Below, one piece after another: positions 54,396 through 63,352 of a stretch of DNA of 64,000 bases (position 1 is the stretch's first letter; every line of letters starts with the position of its first letter). This stretch comes from CAJXVA01 sp963761755 (GTDB lineage Bacteria > Myxococcota_A > Polyangia > Nannocystales > Nannocystaceae): positions 1-64,000 of the forward strand of contig CAVXIC010000027.1 of assembly GCA_963761755.1 (NCBI GenBank). Reading direction: 5' to 3'. The notes beneath the pieces are model-generated. The model saw only the letters and a program-made list of their open reading frames with translations. It did not search any database and was not told where the DNA came from. Made by a program: the position numbers and the translations under genes.

Positions 54396-56708
54396 TCACC
54401 GCTTCAGGTCGAAGCGGTCGGCGGTCATCACCTTCGTCCATGCGGCGACGAAGTCCTCGGCCAGCTTTTGCTTGCTGGCGAACGCGTAGACCTCGGCCAC
54501 GGCGCGGAGCTCAGCGTTGGATCCGAACACCAGATCGACCTCGGTCGCGGTCCAGCGCACCTCGCCCGAGCTCCGGTCCCGGCCTTCGAACACGCCCTCG
54601 GACCCCGCGGACGGCTTCCAGGTGGTGTTCATGTCGAGCAGGTTGACGAAGAAGTCGTTGCTGAGTGTGCCGGGGCGCTCGGTGAACACGCCGTGGTTGG
54701 TGCCGCCAGCGTTGGCACCCAGCGCTCTCATCCCGCCGATCAGCACCGTCATCTCGGCGACGGTCAGCTCGAGCTGGTCGGCCTTGTCCACCAGCAGCTG
54801 CGAGGCCGACAGCTCCCCGGTTTCGCCAACGTAGTTGCGGAACCCGTCGGCCTTGGGCTCGAGATACTGGAAGGAATCGACGTCGGTCTGCTGCTGGGTC
54901 GCGTCTGCGCGGCCTGGCGCGAAGGGAACGCGAATGTCGACGCCCGCGTCCTTGGCGGCCTTCTCGATGCCAGCCACGCCGCCGAGCACGATCACGTCGG
55001 CCATCGAGACCTTCTTCTTGCCCCCGGATTGCGCCGCGTTGAAGGCCTGCTGCACGCCCTCGAGCTTGGCGAGCACCGAGGCCAAGGCCTCGGGGTCGTT
55101 GGCCGGCCAGTCCTTCTGGGGCGCGAGTCGAAGGCGGGCCCCGTTGGCGCCGCCGCGCATGTCACTGCCGCGGAACGACGCCGCCGAAGCCCACGCGGTC
55201 CGCACCAGGTCCGAGACCGGGATCCCGGTGGCCAGGATGTCCTTCTTGAGGCGCTTGACGTCCGTCTCGCCGATCAGCGGATGGTCGACGGGGGGAACCG
55301 GATCTTGCCAGGCCATCGGTTCCTTGGGCGCATCGGGACCCAGGTAGCGGGCGCGCGGGCCCATGTCGCGATGGATCAGCTTGAACCATGCCTTGGCGAA
55401 GGCGAGCTCGAACTCTTCGGGGTGTTCGCGGAAGCGCGTCGAGATCTCGCGGTAGCTCGGGTCGAACTTCAGCGCGAGGTCGGTGGTGAACATCACCGGC
55501 GGGTGCCGCTTGGACGAGTCGTGGGCGTCGGGGACCATCTGGGCGGCTTCGTCTCCCTTGGGCTTCCACTGAACGGCGCCTGCGGGGCTCTTGGTCTGCT
55601 CCCATTCGAAGGCGTACAGGTTGTCGAGGTACTGGGTGCTCCACTGTACCGGCGTCATCGTCCAGGCGCCTTCGAGTCCGCTGGTGATCGTGTCTTCGGC
55701 GTTGCCCTTCCCACACTTGTTGTTCCAGCCGATGCCCTGCTCGGCGACGCCCTCGGCCGCGGGCTCGGGGCCCAGGCACTCCGCGGGCTTGTGGGCGCCG
55801 TGTGCCTTGCCGAAGCTGTGGCCGCCGGCGATGAGCGCGACGGTTTCTTCGTCGTTCATGGCCATGCGCCCAAAGGTCTCGCGAATGTCCTTGGCTGCCG
55901 CGAGGGGGTCGGGCTTTCCGTTGGGTCCCTCGGGGTTCACGTAGATGAGCCCCATCTGCACCGCGCCCAGCGGCCGCTTCAGCTGCCGATCGCCGTGGTA
56001 GCGCTCGTCGGCCAGCATCTTCGTTTCGGGCCCCCAGTACACCAGCTCGGGCGACCAGTCGTCCTCGCGCCCCCCGGCGAAGCCCAGGGTCTTGAAGCCC
56101 ATCGACTCCATGGCGACGTTGCCCGTGAGCACCATGAGATCGGCCCAGGAGATCTTCTGGCCATACTTCTGCTTGATCGGCCACAGCAGCCGCCGCGCCT
56201 TGTCGAGGTTGCCGTTGTCGGGCCAGCTGTTGAGCGGCTCGAAGCGCTGCTGCCCTCCGCCGGCACCCCCGCGGCCGTCGGTCACGCGATAGGTCCCGGC
56301 GCTGTGCCAGGCCATCCGAATGAAGAACGGCCCATAGTTGCCGTAGTCCGCGGGCCACCAGTCCACCGACGTGGTCAGCAGCGTCGAGATGTCCTTCTTG
56401 ACGGCAGCGAGGTCGAGGGTGGCAAACGCCTTCGCGTAGTCGAAGTCCTCTCCGAGGGGGTTCGACCGCGCCTCGTTTCGTCGCAGTGGGTCGAGGTTGA
56501 GCGAGTCGGGCCACCAGAAGTCGTTGGGCTTGGGTTGCCCAGCGCGCACGGTTCGTCCGTCCTCTTCGGTGGCGGCGTCGGTCGACGCGTCCGTCGAGGC
56601 TGGGGGCGCGGTCGCCGGGACTGGGGTCGTCGAGCAGGCCGTCATCAAGCCCAGCGAAAGCAGGGCGGCGGTCGACAGGAGCGAACGGTTGGAGTGCGGG
56701 CCAAGCAT
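54396..56708 (-). CDS. katG: Catalase-peroxidase KatG with predicted lipoprotein leader
   Basis: The 770-residue protein is a full two-domain KatG. The distal site is Arg131/Trp134/His135 (RMAWHSAGTYR). Tyr256 and Met282 are candidate Trp-Tyr-Met adduct partners, and proximal His297 is in GGHSFGKAH. It decomposes H2O2 as catalase and peroxidase. Residues 1-25 form an exported leader with a lipobox-like MTAC (Cys25) and a Thr/Ala/Ser linker, which is unusual because most bacterial KatG is cytoplasmic (periplasmic KatGs also exist). ATG 56708 is the start; the upstream frame is open but unlike protein. Possible role: peroxide defence at the envelope. Confidence 0.92.
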   Translation of the reverse strand: MLGPHSNRSLLSTAALLSLGLMTACSTTPVPATAPPASTDASTDAATEEDGRTVRAGQPKPNDFWWPDSLNLDPLRRNEARSNPLGEDFDYAKAFATLDLAAVKKDISTLLTTSVDWWPADYGNYGPFFIRMAWHSAGTYRVTDGRGGAGGGQQRFEPLNSWPDNGNLDKARRLLWPIKQKYGQKISWADLMVLTGNVAMESMGFKTLGFAGGREDDWSPELVYWGPETKMLADERYHGDRQLKRPLGAVQMGLIYVNPEGPNGKPDPLAAAKDIRETFGRMAMNDEETVALIAGGHSFGKAHGAHKPAECLGPEPAAEGVAEQGIGWNNKCGKGNAEDTITSGLEGAWTMTPVQWSTQYLDNLYAFEWEQTKSPAGAVQWKPKGDEAAQMVPDAHDSSKRHPPVMFTTDLALKFDPSYREISTRFREHPEEFELAFAKAWFKLIHRDMGPRARYLGPDAPKEPMAWQDPVPPVDHPLIGETDVKRLKKDILATGIPVSDLVRTAWASAASFRGSDMRGGANGARLRLAPQKDWPANDPEALASVLAKLEGVQQAFNAAQSGGKKKVSMADVIVLGGVAGIEKAAKDAGVDIRVPFAPGRADATQQQTDVDSFQYLEPKADGFRNYVGETGELSASQLLVDKADQLELTVAEMTVLIGGMRALGANAGGTNHGVFTERPGTLSNDFFVNLLDMNTTWKPSAGSEGVFEGRDRSSGEVRWTATEVDLVFGSNAELRAVAEVYAFASKQKLAEDFVAAWTKVMTADRFDLKR

Positions 56709-57031
56709 GTGCCGCTGTGTTGCACGGCTCGGGCCGGCCCGCCAGGCCTCCAGCCCTGGCGTGGAGCTGAGCTCAGGGCACGAGGGCAACGGCATATCGT
56801 CGCGAGCAGTCTCGCGCCATCGACCGCTCGCCGGGGTCTCCCCGCGGCCTGCCTTCGCGCCACCCAACGGCCTCCGAGCCAGCCACCGATCTGGCCCAAT
56901 TCGAACCCTCGGTCGTCTGCGGGGTCGGAACGGCGTTGCAGAACCGGTTCGGCCCAACCCGAGGGCCGGAACGTCGATCTCCCGGTTAAACCTTCGTTGA
57001 ATGATCCGACAACTCTAGATAAAGATAGAAC
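56709..57031. other. 323-bp intergenic region with no convincing gene
   Basis: It separates the minus-strand KatG gene from the plus-strand kinase gene and should hold both promoters. Near 56997-57026 a TTGAAT and AT-rich TAGATAAAGATAG run sit before GTG 57032, without a strong Shine-Dalgarno. Elsewhere it is GC-rich, with inverted GGCC/CCGG runs. No gene-sized frame looks protein-like. Confidence 0.5.
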
Positions 57032-58367
57032 GTGGGGGAGAAATCAGGGTGCGAACACATCCTCGGGGAGCGGTACGCGCCTCGAGCCCTCATCGCTCGA
57101 GGATCGTCCGCCGACGTCTTCGAGGCGCTCGATATGTCTACGGGAGACATCGTCGCGGTCAAGCTCCAGCGCGTCGGATCGAGCCACGAGATGACGCGGC
57201 AACTCTCGACCCACGGCGAGGTCTCTCGACGAATCTCCCACCGCAACTGCGTCCGAGGACTCGACCGAGGCGTCGAAGTGGGGCGGGCCTACGAAGTGAT
57301 GGAGCGTGTCGTCGGCGAGCCGCTCTCGACCCGCCTCGGCACGCCCGTTCCCGAGGCTACCGTACGCGCATCGCTCGAGGGTCTGCTGTCGGGCCTGGAG
57401 CACATCCACCTGCAGGGCTTCGTCCATCGCGACGTCAAGCCCGACAACATCGTCCTCCGTACCGGCGTCCCACCGGTGGCCGCCCCAGTGCTTGTCGACT
57501 TCGGGAGCGCTCGGCGCAACGTCCTGGCTGGTGACGAGGGCAGCGTTGACGCTCGTGGGGCTGATGTCGGGCACGCCCGCCTACATGAGTCCCGAGCAGG
57601 CGATGGGCCTGGAGGCCGACGGACGCAGCGACCTCTACTCCGTCGGGCTCATCGCCCACGAGCTGCTCACGGGGCGGCCGGCGTTCTCCGAGCGCGATCC
57701 GGTGGAGCTGCTGCAGCGCCACATCCTCGATGATGTGCCGTCGCTCCCGCATGTCTCGGGCGACCTCGAGGCGCTGGTCCTGTGGCTGTGCAAGCGGCTT
57801 CGACGAGACCGTCTCGCGTCGGCGACCGAGGCGCTGGCGTGCCTGCGGTCGTTGCAGGTCAGCGGGATGCCCGAGCGTTCGGCGTTCGAGCAGGATTCGC
57901 TGGCCGATCCCGCTGCCATGGCGTTTACGCTGGGGGCGATGCGGGTCGTCGGGGCGGTCGGGGCCGTGGTCGTGTCGGCCTCCGACGGCATGGTCGTCGC
58001 CGCGGCGGGCGACCCGCGGGTACGCGAGCAGGCGCGCATGGACATCGTCGTCGTTCAGGCCCAGCTCGACGTGCTTGGAAAGCTCGGTCGCGCGAGCGAG
58101 GAGGTTCGCGAGTTCACGATCACGTTGGGCGATGTGGTCCAACTCATCTACATCTCGAGTGGCGGCCGGCACATCGGCTTCGTCTTCGTCGATCGAAGGG
58201 TCGGGAACTTGGCGCTCGCTCGCAAGGGCCTGGCCCCACTGCTGGAACGCGGCCTGCATCGCCGTGAAGATGACGTCCCTGCGCACGATCCTGGCGCCCG
58301 CCTCGGGCGCTCCGCGGAGGCCCGCAGTGCCGAGACGGCGCCGCGCGAGACCGACACCGGGAGCTGA
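57032..58367 (+). pseudogene. Frameshifted Ser/Thr kinase with C-terminal Roadblock/LC7-like domain
   Basis: The kinase N-lobe and catalytic loop read in one frame (VAVK at ~41-44, HRDVKPDN 132-139, DFGSA 156-160). The activation segment and C-lobe continue in the next frame (LMSGTPAYMSPEQA ... DLYSVGLIAHELL). A single extra base in the GGG run near 57538-57540 would explain the break. The second half ends in a ~120-residue domain like Roadblock/LC7 (AGAVVVSASDGMVVAAAGDP, VQLIYISSGGRHIGFVFV). Intact, it would be a cytoplasmic kinase-Roadblock protein of ~440 residues. It is either a pseudogene or a sequence error. The next gene follows after 184 bp. Confidence 0.75.
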
Positions 58368-58551
58368 GGGGCCGCCAGACCGAGCACGTCCATCGCGATG
58401 CCGAGGTGGTCCCTGCGGTGATACACGTCGATTCTCCACGCGATGAGGGAGTCTGACGCGCACTTTGGCAAAGGCGACGCCGAGCACGAGGGGCCGCTGC
58501 CTGGCTTGACATAGCAGCCGCTGCGGGAGCAGCTACCATGGGTGCATCACG

Positions 58552-60993
58552 ATGTCGGATGCACTGCGGGCATACCTCCGAGAGCACGATCTCGGTGAAC
58601 TCCTCGACCTCGTCGCTCTGGGCGGCGACTTCCCGGGCGAGCACGGGCGCGCACTGCAGACCCTCGCGGTCGCGACCGACCGGGGTACCTATCTGGTTGG
58701 GGCATCCGATGAGCTGGCCTCCACCCACCTCGATCTCGGCCGGGCGACCGGGCTGATCTATCGCCAAGCGATGCTCGGCGACACGATCGAGATCGGTGGG
58801 GCATCGCTGTCGGTGCCGACGGGCAAGGCCGGGCGGGTGCTGGATGCGTTGGCCACCGGGCGCGTGCTTGCAAGCGGTCCGCAGACCCCGTCGCTCGCCT
58901 CCGAGGCCTCGTCGTACCGCGAGTCGATGCGGAGGTCTGAACGCGCGTGGCTCTCGATGTGGCTCGAGCCGGGCGAGCGGCTGCTGGCGTGGCTGCACAC
59001 CGACGAGGCGCGCCCGGTGGTCTCGGCGGTCTTGGGCGACACCGCTGCGCCGCTTCGCTACGTCCTCTCCGATCGCCGTCACGCGCTCGTCGGTCTGTCG
59101 CCGGTGGGGGATCCCGTCGTCGAGACGCTGCCGTGGTCGAGCCTGGTCGTCGAGCGGTCCGTGATGCGCGGCGGCGTCGTCCGGAGCCCGGCGACGTGGA
59201 AGACCACGCGCAGCAACGCGAGCTCGTACCGGGCGCTGAAGGCGGTGCCTGGGATGCCCTCGACCCAGGCCGCCCGCGAGTTCGCGCGCTTGCTTTGGCG
59301 GCAGGACAAGCGCGCCGCGGAGGATGAGCGACGAGCCCGAGAGCTGCTGCGCGTGCAGCCGACCGACGCCCTGAGCGCACTCAGCCTGGCGTGCATCCTC
59401 GATGCGCCCAAGGATGGTCCGCAGGAGCTGTCCGAGGCTACGCTCGACGCGCTGAGGCTGTTGCAGGTCGAACCGAACGCAGACGAGCTGCTCGCGGACT
59501 GGGCCTCGCGGTGGGCGCTTCCTCCGGCCCAGCAGCGGGTCCTCATCGCGGCGCTTCGAACGCTCGACCGGTCGCACGCAGTCATGGCGCTGGAGCTCCA
59601 TGGCCGCCTGCACGGCACTGCGTCTGCCGACGCGCGGAGTGTGGCGGCCGACCACGAACTCGCGGAGCATCTGCTCGAAGTCGGCGCGCCCGACCGCGCA
59701 GCCGCGGTCCTTCGGGCGACCCTCGAGCGCTTGCCCGGTGCCGGGGTCTACGAACTCGTGGCGCCGCAGGGTGGAGATGCGCAGGCCGAGACCGAGGACG
59801 AGCAGGCCGCGCTCGGCGGTCGCCGCGCCCGGATTGCGACGCTGCAGATCCTCGTCACTGCGACGACGGGCCCCGACCGCACCCAATGGCTGCGCGAGCT
59901 GACGGCGCTGCAGCCGCTGAACCCCCAGCGGTTCGTGGACCTGGCTGAACACCTCGACGGCGAGCTGGACCCGGCCGAACGCGACCTTCGAGCGCGCGCC
60001 GAGGTGGTCGCCCGCTTGCTGACGGAGCCAGACGCACTGTCCGAGGACACCCGTCCGCTCGCGCCCGATGTCCGCGCCCTGGAGACGCGGCAGATCGACG
60101 AGCATCTGCGGCATCCCGAGGCACGGGACGGCGGCCTGATGGGCAAGCTGCAGACGATGCTGGCAAAGGTCTCGATTCCGGATGGCTCGGCCGTCAAGGC
60201 CTACTGCGAGCGCGTGCAGTTCAAGGCTCAGCCGGATCTCGACGCCGCGATCACGGCAGCGACCGTGATGCTCGGCGTTCCGTCGATGCTGGCGTACGTC
60301 TCGCGCGGTGAAAAGTCGGTCGGCATGCGGGCCTACGAGGGAGAGCTGCCCTTCCTGGTCGTGGGCGGCGACCACCTCGATCCGAAGGCCGACGCGTACT
60401 TGCCTCCCGCGGCGCTTCATTTCGCCGTGGGGGCAGAACTCGCGCACCTGCGTTTGGCACACTCCCGCGTGACCCCCGGAGAGGTCTGGGCTGGCGGGCT
60501 CGAGCTGGGGGTCGAGGGCCTGGGGGTCGTGTTCGCGGCCGCGCCGCTCCTCAAGAAGGTCTACGACACGATGTTGGGAAGGGTCTTGGGCACGGTCGGA
60601 GGACCCCTCGTCGAGCGCGTGCGCGGCAAGCTCAAGGCGAACAAGAAGACGCCGCGAGGTTCGCTCTCCCACGACAGCAGCGAGTTGGTGGCGGCGCATC
60701 GGGTCATGCAGTTCACCGCCGACCGGGCGGGCCTCGTGCTCGCCGCGTCACCCACCGCCGCGATTCGGGCGATGTTCGCCGGACACCCCGCGAGTCTTGC
60801 AAAGTGGGGCCTGGTCCGGCGTCATCCGCTCGTCGACGTGTTGCTTCGCGGCGAGGATGCGTCCGAGCGCGACACGATGCTCGCGGTACGGGTGGCCGCG
60901 ATGCTCGCGTTCTTCGTGTCGTCCGACTACGCGACGCTGCGAACGGCGCTCAGCCCCGTCGGCGATCGCGATCAGAAGCCGGGGTCGCCGTAG
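58552..60993 (+). CDS. 813-aa protein with degenerate M48-like segment
   Basis: I do not recognise the whole protein. Residues 1-250 are mixed alpha/beta. The middle (250-520) is helical with TPR-like character (EDERRARELLRVQPTDALSA). Around 624-640 FAVGAELAHLRLAHSRV resembles an M48 peptidase zinc motif, but the first His of HExxH is Ala628 (AELAH). Further on, FTADRAGLVLA (721-731) matches the M48 'AD' segment. A basic/hydrophobic segment (AAPLLKKVYDTMLGRVLG) lies between. It is probably a catalytically dead relative. It has no signal peptide. It overlaps the next convergent gene by 22 bp. Confidence 0.7.
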   Translation: MSDALRAYLREHDLGELLDLVALGGDFPGEHGRALQTLAVATDRGTYLVGASDELASTHLDLGRATGLIYRQAMLGDTIEIGGASLSVPTGKAGRVLDALATGRVLASGPQTPSLASEASSYRESMRRSERAWLSMWLEPGERLLAWLHTDEARPVVSAVLGDTAAPLRYVLSDRRHALVGLSPVGDPVVETLPWSSLVVERSVMRGGVVRSPATWKTTRSNASSYRALKAVPGMPSTQAAREFARLLWRQDKRAAEDERRARELLRVQPTDALSALSLACILDAPKDGPQELSEATLDALRLLQVEPNADELLADWASRWALPPAQQRVLIAALRTLDRSHAVMALELHGRLHGTASADARSVAADHELAEHLLEVGAPDRAAAVLRATLERLPGAGVYELVAPQGGDAQAETEDEQAALGGRRARIATLQILVTATTGPDRTQWLRELTALQPLNPQRFVDLAEHLDGELDPAERDLRARAEVVARLLTEPDALSEDTRPLAPDVRALETRQIDEHLRHPEARDGGLMGKLQTMLAKVSIPDGSAVKAYCERVQFKAQPDLDAAITAATVMLGVPSMLAYVSRGEKSVGMRAYEGELPFLVVGGDHLDPKADAYLPPAALHFAVGAELAHLRLAHSRVTPGEVWAGGLELGVEGLGVVFAAAPLLKKVYDTMLGRVLGTVGGPLVERVRGKLKANKKTPRGSLSHDSSELVAAHRVMQFTADRAGLVLAASPTAAIRAMFAGHPASLAKWGLVRRHPLVDVLLRGEDASERDTMLAVRVAAMLAFFVSSDYATLRTALSPVGDRDQKPGSP

Positions 60994-62111
60994 GCGCTGG
61001 GGTCGCAATCGGAGGCTGCCGACGCCCAGAACTGGTGGAAGAGGTGGTTCTCCGGGTCGGCCGCGTAGGGGCGCGGGCCGAGCACCTCGAACTTGAGGAT
61101 CGGCCCGCAGCTGCCCCCAGCGTCGGACGTATCGTGGGGCGCGGCCAGCCGCGTCGCGTACATGAAGTCGCGCTGAGCCCCGGTAGTGTCCAGGGCACCC
61201 GAGCTCTGAAAGAGCGAGACCCGATCGAGCCCACCGCCGGTGGCGTCGAGGATGGCGATCGTCGAGCCGTTTCGCACGACGCTGTCCGCGACCTGGTATC
61301 CGGAGGGGACGGCGAGCGTTCGGGTGGAGGTTTGCGCGAGCGTCGAGGCGTTGAAGGTGACCTGGTCCTTGGCACCCACCACCACGGCTTTGGGCGACGC
61401 GAAGGCGTCCACCGACAACGCGATGCGTTTGTTGGAGCCCGCCAGCGTCGTCCAAGACGTCGGGGGGGTGGCGATGGTCGATGTGGACCAGGTGCCCGCA
61501 GACTCGTCGTAGCGGGCCAGTCGGAACAGCGCCGGAGAGCCGGACAGCTGCTCGTACAGCAGCGCGAAGTGGTCGCCCACCGGGTCGATGTCGTAGTCGA
61601 GCACGATCTGGTTCTGCCGACCAGGCGTGATCGGGGGCAGCGCGACGGCGTCGCCAGTGACGAAGTTGCAGTTGTAGTCGAAGGGAACCGCCTCGAACGT
61701 GTAGCTCGGCAGACTCGTGGGATCGAAGGTCCCGAGCACCGCCCACATCCTCGCTCCAGCGAACGTCCTGGGGCTCGAGGGATCGTCGGCCACCTCGAAC
61801 ACCGTCTCGCCGGCCGGGGTGGCCCGCCGCGCGTTGAGTGAGTCGGTCTTCGGATCCCAGCACGCCACCTGCTGCGTGCTTCCCGACGAGGTCCCGATGG
61901 CGATCACCTTCGGGTCGCTGTGGGAGACCGCCATCACGCTGCCGACGTAGGAGCCTGGATACTCGGTCGAGCGGATGTAGCGGCCAAGGTCCACGAACGT
62001 GCACGCGCCGACCAGCGCGAGAGCACACGCGCCGAGCGCGATCTTCGATCTCGTCGCGCGACCCTTGCCCACGTGTTGATGTACGGCACCGTTGTTCTCG
62101 AGTCGTCTCAT
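60972..62111 (-). CDS. Lipoprotein with propeller-like repeats
   Basis: The 379-residue product has a long basic N-region and a lipobox at Cys37 (ALALVGAC). A repeat region of strands follows (AVSHSDPKVIAIGTSSG, HFALLYEQLSGSPALFRLAR, STRTLAVPSGYQVADSVVR) that may form a beta-propeller. The function is unknown. It overlaps the 813-aa gene by 22 bp in convergent orientation. Confidence 0.72.
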   Translation of the reverse strand: MRRLENNGAVHQHVGKGRATRSKIALGACALALVGACTFVDLGRYIRSTEYPGSYVGSVMAVSHSDPKVIAIGTSSGSTQQVACWDPKTDSLNARRATPAGETVFEVADDPSSPRTFAGARMWAVLGTFDPTSLPSYTFEAVPFDYNCNFVTGDAVALPPITPGRQNQIVLDYDIDPVGDHFALLYEQLSGSPALFRLARYDESAGTWSTSTIATPPTSWTTLAGSNKRIALSVDAFASPKAVVVGAKDQVTFNASTLAQTSTRTLAVPSGYQVADSVVRNGSTIAILDATGGGLDRVSLFQSSGALDTTGAQRDFMYATRLAAPHDTSDAGGSCGPILKFEVLGPRPYAADPENHLFHQFWASAASDCDPSAYGDPGF

Positions 62112-62320
62112 GCACCGGTTGTCCCGGCGAGCCGACGCTTGATCACGGAATCCGAAGGGAATCGACGTCAGAAGGCTCGTCGCGGCCGTGAGTCATCTCC
62201 CGAGTTGCACGGTCGCCGGTTCGACGCCTCGCGTGTTTGCTGGTCTCGACGTACCTCTTCGGACCTCGTGTTCGTGCTGCAGTCCGTCGGAGGACTCGCG
62301 TACGCTCCCACGCGACGACC

Positions 62321-63346
62321 GTGGACACGACCCTCCCCAGGTACAAGCAGGTGATCAGTCGTGGCTTGCCGTGGGTGTCCCTGGCCGTGGGCATCGTGTC
62401 GGCCTTCATGATGGATCGTGGACCCAAGCGCGCGTTCCTGGTGACCGGTGCGGCGCTGGGGTGCTGGTTGTCGCTCACCATCGTCGTGTGGATGCGGCCC
62501 AAGCTGGAGCAGCGGCAGAGCTTGCTGTGGAGAAGCGCCCACTTCTCGACGCTGATGCTCACGCAGTCCGCGATCCAGCTGTCGTTCTTCTTTGGACTCC
62601 CCTTCTATTGGAAAGCGTGGGGCGGCACCCCGGAGCAGGCCGTCTTCATCGGGGTGATCAGCGTGGCTGCAGCGGCGTCGCTGTGGGATCCGCTGACCGA
62701 GTGGTTGTTTCAGCATCCCGGATGGGCGCCGGTGCTTCCCGGCCTCGCGACGTTCTGCGCCCTCAATGCGGTGCTGCCCGGGGTGGGCCTGTCGAACTCC
62801 CAGAGCCTCTGGCTCGCGGCGCTCTTCACCGCGGTCGTCCTGCCGATGGCCGCCATCTTGCGCCCGGTCTCGGTGGCGAATGGCGATCCGATCACGCCGC
62901 AGAAGCGTCGGCGCACCGTCGTGTGGACCCTGGTCTTCGCCCTGGTCTTCCCCGCGGGGCTCTGGCTCGGGGGGGCGCGCGTCGTGCCTGCCGCTCCGCT
63001 GGCGCTGCTCGAGGCGGACATCGGCACCCATCAACGGGGGCGGTGGGTCGCAGATCCGATCGAGCGCCTGGAGCGTCGGCCCTCGGCGCTGATGTGCGCC
63101 ACCTCGATCTGGGCGCCCCTAGGGGTCAAGGAGCGCCTCTACCACGTGTGGCGCCAAGACGGCGATGTACGCGACCGCATCGAACTCTCGATCTCCGGCG
63201 GACGGGAGGAGGGGTTCCGAACGTGGTCTCGCAAGCGCAACTTTGGTGCCCACCCCGAGGGCACCTGGACGTGTTCGGTCGAGACCGGCCTCGGGCAGCT
63301 GCTCGGCCGCCGCGAGATCATCGTCGGCGCCGAAGCGGCTCGCTAG
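62321..63346 (+). CDS. DUF5924/DUF2914-type membrane protein
   Basis: The 341-residue protein has six to seven transmembrane helices in the first ~245 residues (WVSLAVGIVSAFMM, AFLVTGAALGCWLSLTIVVW, STLMLTQSAIQLSFFFGLPF). A soluble DUF2914-like C-terminal domain follows (ERLYHVWRQDGDVRDRIELS, FRTWSRKRNFGAHPEGTWTC). Known members are inner-membrane proteins of unknown role. The start is taken as GTG 62321; the frame is open further to a TTG at 62237. The stop overlaps palindrome CTAGCGCTAG. Confidence 0.78.
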   Translation: MDTTLPRYKQVISRGLPWVSLAVGIVSAFMMDRGPKRAFLVTGAALGCWLSLTIVVWMRPKLEQRQSLLWRSAHFSTLMLTQSAIQLSFFFGLPFYWKAWGGTPEQAVFIGVISVAAAASLWDPLTEWLFQHPGWAPVLPGLATFCALNAVLPGVGLSNSQSLWLAALFTAVVLPMAAILRPVSVANGDPITPQKRRRTVVWTLVFALVFPAGLWLGGARVVPAAPLALLEADIGTHQRGRWVADPIERLERRPSALMCATSIWAPLGVKERLYHVWRQDGDVRDRIELSISGGREEGFRTWSRKRNFGAHPEGTWTCSVETGLGQLLGRREIIVGAEAAR

Positions 63347-63352
63347 CGCTAG
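63343..63352. repeat. Palindrome CTAGCGCTAG overlapping two stop codons (copy 2)
   Basis: The perfect 10-bp palindrome carries the stops of both convergent genes (63344-63346 on plus, 63349-63351 on minus). It is identical to the copy at 52216-52225. Confidence 0.5.

Noticed and set aside
58148..58471. Minus-strand frame overlapping the end of the kinase gene
   Set aside because: Starts with TTG and overlaps a well-supported plus-strand domain.
58501..58520. Sigma-54-like GG-N-GC spacing upstream of the 813-aa gene
   Set aside because: The spacing is one base short and the consensus is weak.
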